Of a DNA stretch of 64,000 nt, positions 49,070-56,713 are shown piece after piece. The stretch's first letter is position 1; the number at the start of each line of letters is the position of its first letter. The position numbers were made by a program, and so were the translations under genes. Source of the DNA: an uncultured Prevotellaceae bacterium (GTDB taxonomy: Bacteria > Bacteroidota > Bacteroidia > Bacteroidales > Bacteroidaceae); contig CACYYG010000011.1 of the NCBI GenBank assembly GCA_902778535.1, positions 62,001-126,000 of the forward strand, given 5' to 3'. Below the pieces are notes generated by a model. The model was not told the origin of the DNA. It did not search any database and was given only the letters and a program-made list of their open reading frames with translations.

Positions 49070-49099
49070 TTGCAGTTTCAACTTTATTCATTACCTTTG
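49070..49099 (+). promoter_or_regulatory. Orphan promoter with no plus-strand gene
   Basis: TTG (49070-49072), 19 nt, TACCTTTG (49092-49099). Downstream there are only the htpG remnant and the convergent DUF5107 gene, both on the minus strand. Confidence 0.5.
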
Positions 49100-49170
49100 C
49101 AACCTAAATACCAATTCTTGATAACCGGGAAAATGTTCTCGGTTGTCACTCCGATGTTACCTTTTTGCAT
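49084..49170 (-). pseudogene. Duplicated 5' end of htpG
   Basis: From the start codon at 49170 the first 18 codons (MQKGNIGVTTENIFPVIK) are the same as those of htpG, with identical nucleotides from about 49115 to 49173. Then the match ends and a stop follows after ten unrelated codons. The -7 region word GCAAATATCGTGCCA recurs at 49223-49237 and 47874-47888, while the leader between has diverged. The stretch 48951-49258 otherwise holds no gene I can support. Confidence 0.85.
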
Positions 49171-49258
49171 AGTTACTTTATCTTTATCTGATTTTGTTTT
49201 GTTTTGATATACTGATAACCGCTATGCAAATATCGTGCCATTCCATTGACCAATTATA

Positions 49259-52200
49259 TCATTTTCTCTTTTTAGAGGGCTCATTCAGAAAATTGGTGAG
49301 TGTGCGGAGCTGTTGGATGCCCTGATGATTGTTGTCGAGCGCCTCTACCTCGGCAAGATAGTCCATAGCATGTTTCTCGTCGCCCATGCCGTAGTAGCCG
49401 AGGGCAAGCATGTACTTGCAGTGTATTTCGTTCTTTGTGTCAAGGCTGTCGTCCCAGATGAGCAGGTCGGGCAATGAGACGGCGAAGTAGTCCATTGTGA
49501 CGTGGTCGAAGTGGTGCTGCTTGCCGTAGCTGAGAAGTTTGTTGAAGAGGCAACGCGCCTTGTCCTCCTGGCCTAAGGCACGGTAGCACAGGCCGGCGTA
49601 GAATATCTTGTCGGGCTTCGCGTCGTTGTAGTACATGGCGGCAGCTGGCTCTGTGGGTCCGACGGTGCCTTTCTCGTAGCACTCATGGGCTTTCTCTTTC
49701 TTCCCAAGGGCATCGTAGGCAATGCCGAGCAGATAGTAGAAGTCGTTCTCCTGAGCGCCGTAGAGCTTGCCCTCGCCCAGATGATGCGGATAGATCAAGC
49801 ACTCGCTGAGCAGACTGATGGCGCTGTTGTTGTCCTTTCGGGCAAGAGCCTGCTTTGCCAGCTCGACGCGACAAATCTGGTATTGTGCCGACACTTTGCC
49901 TTCACCGCCTTCCCACGGGTGGAAACGGTGGGCATCGAGCTTCTTCTTCGCCTCTTCGTAGCGGCCCAGCTGGTTGAGCAGTGTGATTTCCTCAAGGATG
50001 AGGTCGTCGCGCTGGGCAATGAGCTGCGGATACTGCTGCAGGAAGTCGAGACGCTGCTGATGCCTATGGTGCAGGCGCTTGTAGAGCTGGTCGAGCTCCA
50101 TGAGGATGCGCGCGTCGGTCTCGTCGAGGTGGAAGGCCCGTTCCATATACTCGACAGCCTCTTCTTTGCGCCCCTGTTTGTTAAGGCGTGCGAGGGCGAG
50201 GTTACGCCAGACGGTGGGGAAGTCCGGCGAAAGACGTGCCGACAGCTCCCAGTTCTCGACGGCGAGGTCGTACTGGCGCTTGTCGTAGTAGAGGCAGCCG
50301 AGGTAGTAGGGCGTATGGCCGCCGCTGGTCACACAGTTTTTCGCGTCCTCTAAGATGGCAACGTCCTCGATGCGGTTGGGGAAACAGCAGGCTGGGTCAG
50401 CCTCTTCGGCCTTCTGGTAATAGCTTTTGCAGTCGGGGTAGCCGCTGGCTCTTCCCAAGTAATAATAGGTCATGGGCGAAGGCTCAACGCCCGGCTTGAG
50501 CGCGAGCTCGAGGATGGCAAGTGCCTCGCTCCTCATGCCCATCTCCATATAGTCGAGGGCCAGCTCATGGTAGTTGTTTGCGCTGCCGTGCATCAGCTCC
50601 ACCATGTAGCGCAGCACCTCCTCGTCCTTCGTCAGCAGATATTTCTCGTAGAGGATGCCGTAGTTGAAGGGGTCGAGTTGCAGCGATTCCTTGATGAGCG
50701 CGAGCCGCTCGTTCAGCTGTTTCGAGCTGCCCGTCTGTAGCTCGCCCTTCTGGTGGTCTGTCTGGATGAGTCGCAGGATGCCAGCCTTCAGCATCCGTGC
50801 CTTGTGGTTGCAACTGTTGAAGATGAGGCTGCGGTTCACCTCGTCGAGGGCTGTCTCATAATGCCCTTGTCCCACGCTGCTGCAGGCGGCTTGGTAATAG
50901 GCGGCATCAGCGCAAGCCTTGTTCCATGCAGCTTTCAGGAACAAGGCACGCGCTCTTTCCGACCCCTCAGGCGAGAAGTGATGATATTGGGTGGCAACGC
51001 CCAGGTTGTACAACGGCTCGCCGTCATAAGGGTTGGGATTGCGCTTTTGCCAAATCTTGACAGCACGCTGAAGCAGTTCCTCAGCCTTGTCGAAACGGCC
51101 GCGGCGCAGATACCACAGTCCAGCCTGGTTGAGGCAGCGCACATCGTTGGGGTCGCGGCGCAGGGCCTCCTCGTAGTAGTCGAGGGCACTCCATGTGGCG
51201 TGACGGTACTGCTCCAAGTGCAGGCCGGTGAGGTAAAGCTGGTCGTTGGTCTTCGTGTCGACGGGCGACAGAGCGGCCTCGGCAGCGTCGGGGATGGGAC
51301 GGATGCGGTCTTCTTCGGCCACCCATTCTAACAGCGCTTCCCAGTGGTTGCGTCCGAGGGGCTGGATCTGGAAGCTCATATCACTTATTTCCATTCCCTT
51401 GTCATCAGTCCACTCGTGGTAGACCTCCTCGGGCGAGAGTGTGACTTGGCGGTCGATGAGATGAACGTCGCCGCCACAGGCATCAAGCACAATCTTCACC
51501 TTCTGCTTCGACGTGGCCAACACCATGAGGTGGAACTTGTCACCCTCCTTCTCCACGTTGAAGATGAAGTCCTTCGACGCTTGCTTCACCACGCCCAGCT
51601 CGCGGTAGGGCATGAAATACTGCGTAAACTGCTTCTCCTCGTATGGCATCAGCCACGAGAAGTCGGGCTGGTTCTCGGTATAGACACCCGCCATCAGCTC
51701 GATGTAGGGGCGGAAATAAGCCCCCCCTACTGCCCCCGAGGGGGCTTCATTTGACTTGCGGACATTTGTGTCCCCCTCGGGTAACGACAGGGGGACTTCG
51801 ACCGGGTCTGTCAGATTTCTGTCCCAGGCACGGCCGAAGTCGCCGTTGCCCCACGTCCATTGCTTCTTGCCCGGCGAATAATGATGGCTGGCCACGTGGA
51901 GCATGCCGCCCTGCGTGTCGTTCTCGTAGCCACCTACAAAGTCGTACTTTGAGTTGACGGCCATATAGCTGGTGGGCACTTTGACGTTGCGGTAGTTGGA
52001 GATGTCGACGCCGGCGGAGTAGTCCATCTTATAATAGGTGCCTGTGGCGATGGGGAACGACGAGACAGCGCGCTTGCCGTGATCGAAGACGGCATTCACG
52101 TCGGGCGGGAAGACGCTCTGATAGGCGTCGTTCACCTCTACGGCTGGATTTGCCCACCAGAGGAAGGTCTGCGGTATTGGTGTGGGATTGCTCACGCGGC

Positions 52201-52717
52201 CCCGAATCTCCAAGTAGGCACAGCCCGGCCGCAGCGTGAAGCCTGCCATGCCCTTCTGATGGAACATCCGTTCTATCTCGTTCACCCAAACGGTTACCGA
52301 GCCGTCCTCGTTCTCCACGATGGTAGAGTCGACAGGCATGTAGGTGGACGGACGGTGATGCTGCGGCCAGTTGAACTCGATGCCGCCACTGATCCAAGGC
52401 CCGCACAGGCCCACCAAAGCTGGCTTGATGACGTGGTTGTAGTAGACGAAGTGGCGCTGCTTGATTTTGTCGTACGCCATCTGGATGCGTCCGCCCAGTT
52501 CGGGCATCACCATCACCTTGATGTATTCGTTCTCCATGAACACCACGTTCCAGTCGTGCGGCGTTGGCTCGTCGGCTATCGACTCGATGACGGGGTAAGG
52601 ATACACCACGCCGCTTGAGCCCTGATATACGCGCTTCTCAAGGAACATCGGGTTCTTTTCGGCCTTTCCCACCTCGTAGGTCGGAATGGTCACAATCTCT
52701 CTCCAAGCTTTTATCAT
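49259..52717 (-). CDS. DUF5107 protein with TPR repeats
   Basis: The protein has 1152 residues without signal peptide. The N-terminal half (residues 1-460) is a DUF5107-type domain with the look of a galactose-mutarotase-like fold: VYPYPVIESIADEPTPHDW, MVMPELGGRIQMAYDK, GPWISGGIEFNWPQHHRPSTY, GRVSNPTPIPQTFLWWANPAVEVNDAYQSVFPPD. The second half is a series of TPR-like helix pairs (LNQAGLWYLRRGRFDKAEELLQRAV and many others). The family is thought to act on or sense carbohydrate; activity is unknown. At residues 307-333 an in-frame GC-rich repeat interrupts a conserved stretch (between NLTDP and RPYIELMAG). It follows the sugar porter by 38 bp. Confidence 0.85.
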   Translation of the reverse strand: MIKAWREIVTIPTYEVGKAEKNPMFLEKRVYQGSSGVVYPYPVIESIADEPTPHDWNVVFMENEYIKVMVMPELGGRIQMAYDKIKQRHFVYYNHVIKPALVGLCGPWISGGIEFNWPQHHRPSTYMPVDSTIVENEDGSVTVWVNEIERMFHQKGMAGFTLRPGCAYLEIRGRVSNPTPIPQTFLWWANPAVEVNDAYQSVFPPDVNAVFDHGKRAVSSFPIATGTYYKMDYSAGVDISNYRNVKVPTSYMAVNSKYDFVGGYENDTQGGMLHVASHHYSPGKKQWTWGNGDFGRAWDRNLTDPVEVPLSLPEGDTNVRKSNEAPSGAVGGAYFRPYIELMAGVYTENQPDFSWLMPYEEKQFTQYFMPYRELGVVKQASKDFIFNVEKEGDKFHLMVLATSKQKVKIVLDACGGDVHLIDRQVTLSPEEVYHEWTDDKGMEISDMSFQIQPLGRNHWEALLEWVAEEDRIRPIPDAAEAALSPVDTKTNDQLYLTGLHLEQYRHATWSALDYYEEALRRDPNDVRCLNQAGLWYLRRGRFDKAEELLQRAVKIWQKRNPNPYDGEPLYNLGVATQYHHFSPEGSERARALFLKAAWNKACADAAYYQAACSSVGQGHYETALDEVNRSLIFNSCNHKARMLKAGILRLIQTDHQKGELQTGSSKQLNERLALIKESLQLDPFNYGILYEKYLLTKDEEVLRYMVELMHGSANNYHELALDYMEMGMRSEALAILELALKPGVEPSPMTYYYLGRASGYPDCKSYYQKAEEADPACCFPNRIEDVAILEDAKNCVTSGGHTPYYLGCLYYDKRQYDLAVENWELSARLSPDFPTVWRNLALARLNKQGRKEEAVEYMERAFHLDETDARILMELDQLYKRLHHRHQQRLDFLQQYPQLIAQRDDLILEEITLLNQLGRYEEAKKKLDAHRFHPWEGGEGKVSAQYQICRVELAKQALARKDNNSAISLLSECLIYPHHLGEGKLYGAQENDFYYLLGIAYDALGKKEKAHECYEKGTVGPTEPAAAMYYNDAKPDKIFYAGLCYRALGQEDKARCLFNKLLSYGKQHHFDHVTMDYFAVSLPDLLIWDDSLDTKNEIHCKYMLALGYYGMGDEKHAMDYLAEVEALDNNHQGIQQLRTLTNFLNEPSKKRK
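51718..51799 (-). repeat. In-frame double-hairpin element in the DUF5107 gene
   Basis: The ends AAGCCCCCCCT and AGGGGGACTTC are inverted; within are GCCCCCGAGGGGGC and a CCCCCTCGGG half hairpin. It encodes SLPEGDTNVRKSNEAPSGAVGG, split here as SLPEGDTNVR and KSNEAPSGAVGG, almost the same peptide as the element at 59533-59639. Confidence 0.88.
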
Positions 52718-52728
52718 AGTTGTTGTAT

Positions 52729-52767
52729 GCGTTTTCGTTATCGTTAGGGTTTTCGTTATCGTTGTTC
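52729..52767. repeat. CGTTTTCGTTATCGTT tandem repeat across the sugar porter stop
   Basis: The 17-bp or so unit (GTTTTCGTTATCGTTAG) occurs twice, filling the gap between two genes and covering the stop codon at 52756-52758. A similar word precedes the sigma gene at 32155-32172. Confidence 0.75.
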
Positions 52768-54201
52768 TCCCACCAGCTCCTGCTCCAGCTGCTCCAGGCT
52801 CTTGCCCTTTGTCTCAGGCAGTCGTTTCAGGAAGAAGAGGAAGCCGCAGAGGCAGATGACAGAGTAAATCCAGAAGGCACCTTTGGCACCTATGCCGTCG
52901 CGCATCAGGGGGAAGGTGAATGTCAGCGTGGAGCATCCCACCCAGAGGGCGAAGGTGCACGTAGCCATCGCCACGCCACGGATGCGGTTGGGGAACAGCT
53001 CACTCAACAACACCCAGGTGCACGGTCCCAGCGTCATGGCATAGCAGCCGATGGCCAGCACCACCAGCACCACCATGAAGAATCCCTTCACCTCGAAGAA
53101 GAAACAAGTGCCGAGGATGAAGTAGATAATGCCCAGCCCGCCTGCGCCCAGCAGCATCAGCGAGCGGCGTCCCAAGCGGTCGACGGTATAGAGGGCAACG
53201 ATGGTGAACACCACATTGGCCACGCCTGTGATGACGATATTGAACAGGGCATCGCTGACCGAATAGCCTGCATCGGCGAATATCTTCGTGGCATAGTTGA
53301 AGATGACATTCGTGCCGCACCATTGCTGGAACACGGCAATGACGAGACCCAGCACCAGCAGCGCCGCATAGCGCTTGGTGAAGAGTGCGCCAAGCCCTGC
53401 CTTTTCCTTCTGCACATCGGCGTCGGCAGCGGAGCGAATCTGCTGCAACTCTGCGTTGGCGTAAGCCGTGCCGCCCACCTTCGACAGCGTTGTCCTTGCC
53501 CTGTCGGTAAAGCCGTGCAGCACTTGCCAGCGTGGACTCTCGGGAATGAAGAAGGCCAGCAGCAGGAACAGGGCTGCGGGCAGCGTCTCGGCCCAGAACA
53601 TCCAGCGCCAGCCCGTCTGTCCGTTCCACGAACCCAGCATGTACTCATGGTATTGTGCCAGAAGTGCAGGGTCGCTCGATGTCTGGATGGCTGCCATCTC
53701 ATCGGGGATTGGTCTCGCCAGCAGATGGTTGACAATCTGTGCCGCAAGGATGCCCAGCACGATGGTCATCTGATTGAGGCTGACCATTTTTCCGCGGATA
53801 TGCGAGGGCGAGATTTCGGCGATGTACATAGGCGACAAAGCCGACGCCACGCCGATGCCGATGCCACCCACAAAGCGTGCGATGTTGAACAGCGTGAAGT
53901 CGTTGAAGGCACCGGTGGCCACAGCCGATACTGTGAAGAGTACCGCAGCTATCTGCAACAGGGGCTTGCGGCCGTATTTGTCGGCCATAGAACCCGCCAG
54001 CATGGCACCTATCAGACAGCCTATCAAGGCCGTCGACATGGCCACACCCTGCATCGTCGACGATGCCTGTATGCCGAAATAATGCTCATAGAACAGCTCG
54101 GCGCCGCCTATCACCACCCAGTCGTAGCCGAAAAGCAGGCCGCCCATCGCCGACACGGCGCAGATGAAATAGAGGAATCCCTTGTTATGATTTTGCATCA
54201 T
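52756..54201 (-). CDS. Sugar porter MFS transporter (XylE/GalP-like)
   Basis: From MMQNHNKGFLYFICAV the protein has 481 residues with 12 membrane helices. Sugar porter signatures are GGLLFGYDWVVIGGAE, MADKYGRKPLLQIAAV, RFVGGIGIGVASALSPMYIAEISPSHIRGK, NQMTIVLGILAAQ, FFIPESPRW, QQWCGTNVIFNYAT and the final PETKGKSLEQLEQEL. It is a proton-coupled monosaccharide importer of the inner membrane. The neighbours are a HAD hydrolase (28 bp upstream) and the DUF5107 protein, suggesting a small sugar-use unit. The upstream TTG start was rejected. Confidence 0.92.
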   Translation of the reverse strand: MMQNHNKGFLYFICAVSAMGGLLFGYDWVVIGGAELFYEHYFGIQASSTMQGVAMSTALIGCLIGAMLAGSMADKYGRKPLLQIAAVLFTVSAVATGAFNDFTLFNIARFVGGIGIGVASALSPMYIAEISPSHIRGKMVSLNQMTIVLGILAAQIVNHLLARPIPDEMAAIQTSSDPALLAQYHEYMLGSWNGQTGWRWMFWAETLPAALFLLLAFFIPESPRWQVLHGFTDRARTTLSKVGGTAYANAELQQIRSAADADVQKEKAGLGALFTKRYAALLVLGLVIAVFQQWCGTNVIFNYATKIFADAGYSVSDALFNIVITGVANVVFTIVALYTVDRLGRRSLMLLGAGGLGIIYFILGTCFFFEVKGFFMVVLVVLAIGCYAMTLGPCTWVLLSELFPNRIRGVAMATCTFALWVGCSTLTFTFPLMRDGIGAKGAFWIYSVICLCGFLFFLKRLPETKGKSLEQLEQELVGEQR

Positions 54202-54229
54202 AGTTGAATACAATTATTGATTATAAAAA

Positions 54230-54952
54230 CTATATTTGTAAATGCTCGAGCAGCTGCCCGAAGTGGTCTATCTGCACCATGCGCTCATGCTCGAAGTGCT
54301 CGTGATGCTCCAGCTGCCAGGTGACGTGGAAGGGAATGTAGACGCCCCAGGCGCCGATGGCCAGGGCCGGGGCAATGTCGCTCTTCAGCGAGTTGCCCAC
54401 CATCAGCAGCTCGTCGGGCCTGATGTCCAGTTTTCGGCACAGGTCGAGGAATTCCTTTTCGCCCTTGTCGCTGGTAATCTCTACGTGGTCGAAGTATTTG
54501 GCCAGGCCACTGCGCTCTAACTTGTGCTCCTGGTCGAGCAGCTCGCCCTTGGTGAAGACAACCAGGTCTCCTTCAAACCTTCCCCCGTTGGGGAGGCTTC
54601 CTTCGCGTAGGGCCTTTAGTGTTTCTTCCACTTCGGGCAGGGGAGGGCAGGGGAACTGCAGCAGGCCGTAGCAACGCTGCAGGATGTCGTTGATGGTGGC
54701 AGCAGGCATCTCGTGGCGGCTGACGCGCATGGCCGTTTCCAGCATCGACAGGGTGAAGGCCTTCACGCCGTAGCCAAGCAGGTACATGTTCTTCCGCTCG
54801 GTGGCGAAGAGCTCCATTGCTGCCGTCTCGCGGTCTACCCAAGGCGTCAGCTCGTCGTAGAGGTACTGCATCACCTTTTCGAAATGCCCTTGGCAGTCCC
54901 ACAGGGTGTCGTCGGCGTCAAAGGCAATGACTTTGATATGTTTGTTTTTCAT
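54230..54952 (-). CDS. HAD-family hydrolase
   Basis: From MKNKHIKVIAFDADDTLWD the protein has 240 residues. The nucleophile motif is AFDADDTLWDC (Asp12, Asp14), motif II is in LVVFTKGELLDQEHK, and motifs III/IV lie in ITSDKGEKEFLDLC and LLMVGNSLKSDIAPALAIGAWGVYIP. Substrate unknown; sugar phosphate is plausible given the sugar porter next to it. A short GC-rich hairpin repeat at 54575-54601 encodes SLPNGGRFEG inside the loop before motif II. Confidence 0.88.
   Translation of the reverse strand: MKNKHIKVIAFDADDTLWDCQGHFEKVMQYLYDELTPWVDRETAAMELFATERKNMYLLGYGVKAFTLSMLETAMRVSRHEMPAATINDILQRCYGLLQFPCPPLPEVEETLKALREGSLPNGGRFEGDLVVFTKGELLDQEHKLERSGLAKYFDHVEITSDKGEKEFLDLCRKLDIRPDELLMVGNSLKSDIAPALAIGAWGVYIPFHVTWQLEHHEHFEHERMVQIDHFGQLLEHLQI
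54575..54601 (-). repeat. Short in-frame hairpin element in the HAD gene
   Basis: CTTCCCCCGTTGGGGAGGCTTCC keeps one hairpin (CCCC-GTT-GGGG) of the larger elements. It encodes GSLPNGGRF at about residues 118-126. Confidence 0.55.
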
Positions 54953-54961
54953 CTTCAATTT

Positions 54962-56209
54962 TCAATCTTCTTCGTAGATGCTGAATGTGGCTGGGAGCGA
55001 GGACAGCTCTATCTCTTTCTGCCTGTCGGCTTCGGTGTTGTATTTTATGTACCACGAAGGCGGAAGGGCAACGAGGCCCCCCTCCAACTCCCCCAAAGGG
55101 GGAGAGTGCCTAACAGAGTCGCCGTGCGCAGCCAACTCCCCTCCTTTGGAGGGGTAGGGGGAGGTCTTAAGCGTTGCCTCCATATTGGGAAATCCGCCGC
55201 CCGTCTGCTCGCTGAACTCCTCCTTGGTCTTGTCGTAGTCGCCGTCGCGACCGCCATACACCAGCTTGTAGCTCACCTCGGCAGGATAGAGGGTGCTGTC
55301 GGAGCGATAGGCATAGCTGACGCGGTAGTCGCGAATGAAAGTGTCAATGCGGTAGCCGAACACCTGCGCCATACGGTACATGAAGCCGTCGATGCGCTCC
55401 TGGCGGTTGGTCTTCGTGCCGGTGTGGCGATAGGCCTTGACAATGGTGCAGCGCATCGTGTCGATGACCAGCGTACCGTGGTCGTCGGCGTTTTTCGGTG
55501 AGCGGAAGCGCAGCTCTATCTCGTCGCTACTCTGCCCCTTGTATTCGTAGTTGGCGTAGAAACGGTGGTGGCGTATGAAACTGTTGTCGAGGTCTTCGAT
55601 GAAATCCTCGTAGAGCATGCGCCGCAGGTTGCTGGTGTCGGTCAGGCGGGTGCTGTCGGCAGCCACGATGCGGGCCGTGTCGACCATCATGGCGTAGTGT
55701 TTATAGGTTGGGCTCTTGTGGCGCAGCAAGCCGGTCAGCTTCATGCGATAGATGCTGTTCGTGCCGAGGCTCTGCGTGTGATACTCAAACCGCTCATAGC
55801 CCTCATGGCCGTAGTAGAGCTTTTCTTTCTGCTTGACAACCCGTTTCAGGCAGCGCCTGATCCATTCCGGCTCGCGGTTGGTCACCACCACCTGACCCAC
55901 GTCGCGATAGCGCGGCTGCAGATAGATGGTGGATGGTGGAGGGTTGAGGGTTGAGGGTGATTGGTGGAGGGTGCGCTGCTCATAGTTCAGATGGCTGACT
56001 GTGAGCTTCTGCCATTGGAAACTGATATGCGCCACGCCCTGCTCGTTGCTGACGCAGGAATGAAACTTTCCGTTCTCCTTGGTGTAGAGCGAGGCATGGG
56101 CAACGGGCTGATGCGTCACGGCATCGAGCACAGTAATATCCTGTGCGCTGAGTTTGCTCAATGGAACGCAAAGACATAAAGACACGAAGAATACGCCTGC
56201 CGCAGACAT
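54962..56209 (-). CDS. CarboxypepD_reg-like secreted protein
   Basis: From MSAAGVFFVSLCLC the protein has 415 residues. The N-terminal domain after the signal peptide (QDITVLDAVTHQPVAHASLYTKENGKFHSCVSNEQGVAHISF) is carboxypeptidase-regulatory-like; the middle (VVVTNREPEWIRRCLKRVVKQKEKLYY) resembles the DUF5686-type stem without a barrel. Two low-complexity stretches look inserted: SPSTLNPPPSTI near 55925-55975 and a repeat element near the C-terminus (55074-55168). The signal peptide is encoded by a repeat-like sequence (CTTCGTGTCTTTATGTC). A longer start at 56260 lies in a GGTACGGAGG-type tandem tract and is less likely. Function unknown. Confidence 0.7.
   Translation of the reverse strand: MSAAGVFFVSLCLCVPLSKLSAQDITVLDAVTHQPVAHASLYTKENGKFHSCVSNEQGVAHISFQWQKLTVSHLNYEQRTLHQSPSTLNPPPSTIYLQPRYRDVGQVVVTNREPEWIRRCLKRVVKQKEKLYYGHEGYERFEYHTQSLGTNSIYRMKLTGLLRHKSPTYKHYAMMVDTARIVAADSTRLTDTSNLRRMLYEDFIEDLDNSFIRHHRFYANYEYKGQSSDEIELRFRSPKNADDHGTLVIDTMRCTIVKAYRHTGTKTNRQERIDGFMYRMAQVFGYRIDTFIRDYRVSYAYRSDSTLYPAEVSYKLVYGGRDGDYDKTKEEFSEQTGGGFPNMEATLKTSPYPSKGGELAAHGDSVRHSPPLGELEGGLVALPPSWYIKYNTEADRQKEIELSSLPATFSIYEED
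55074..55168 (-). repeat. In-frame double-hairpin element in the CarboxypepD_reg-like gene
   Basis: Two hairpins (ACTCCCCCAAAGGGGGAG and CTCCCCTCCTTTGGAGGGG) about 35 bp apart within outer inverted GGCCCCCCTCC/GGTAGGGGGAGG ends. It encodes SPYPSKGGELAAHGD and SVRHSPPLGELEGG, close to the peptide of 60812-60907. Confidence 0.85.
55925..55975 (-). repeat. C-free tandem tract inside the CarboxypepD_reg-like gene
   Basis: On the plus strand TGGATGGTGGAGGGTTGAGG continues as GTTGAGGGTGATTGGTGGAG, repeated GGTTGAGG/GGTGGAGG words without C. It encodes SPSTLNPPPSTI in frame. Confidence 0.65.
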
Positions 56210-56267
56210 TTCTCGTACCTTCGTACCTCCGCACCTCCGTACCCCCGAAAACTTTCTCACCAGTTAT

Positions 56268-56678
56268 TTACCGAAGCAGGTTAAAGAAGAACAGCACGGC
56301 AGCGTAGGAAGGTTTCACGTCCTTGGCATGACCCACGGTGTGGTAGTTGGAGTCCTGCACGGTGCCGTCGCTCTTGATGTGTCCCACGGTGCGGTAGTTC
56401 GAGTCCTGCACCGTACCGTCGCTCTTGTAGTGCCCCACGGTGCGGTAGTTCGAGTCCTGAATGGTGCCGTCGTCCTTGAGGTGTCCCACGGTACGGTAGT
56501 TGCCGTCCTGTATAGTGCCGTCAGTCTTGATGTGACCGATGGTGCTGTAGTTGGCGTTCTGAATGGTACCGTCGCTTTTCACGTAGCCAATGGTACGGTA
56601 GTTCGAGTCGCGCATGGTCTGTGCCGGCAGCGTCAGGCAGGCCAGCAGCAGGCTGAGGATAAGGAATAGTTTCTTCAT
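56268..56678 (-). CDS. Secreted 17-residue-repeat protein (5-fold beta-flower-like)
   Basis: From MKKLFLILSLLLACLTLPAQ the protein has 136 residues with a signal peptide. The mature part is about six copies of a 17-residue unit, NYRTVGHxKSDGTVQDS, encoded by 51-bp tandem DNA repeats, and ends in a hydrophobic tail (YAAVLFFFNLLR). The short strand pairs fit the proteins named 5-fold beta-flower in Bacteroidales, an identification I make from memory. It is probably periplasmic or surface-exposed; function unknown. A TATTTTTG box on the minus strand is at 56706-56713. Repeat number may vary. Confidence 0.75.
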   Translation of the reverse strand: MKKLFLILSLLLACLTLPAQTMRDSNYRTIGYVKSDGTIQNANYSTIGHIKTDGTIQDGNYRTVGHLKDDGTIQDSNYRTVGHYKSDGTVQDSNYRTVGHIKSDGTVQDSNYHTVGHAKDVKPSYAAVLFFFNLLR

Positions 56679-56705
56679 AATCAGCATTGTAATGGTTTTC
56701 ATTTG

Positions 56706-56713
56706 CAAAAATA
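56706..56713 (-). promoter_or_regulatory. -7 box of the repeat protein gene
   Basis: TATTTTTG on the minus strand, 28 nt upstream of the ATG at 56678; no clear -33 element. Confidence 0.45.
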
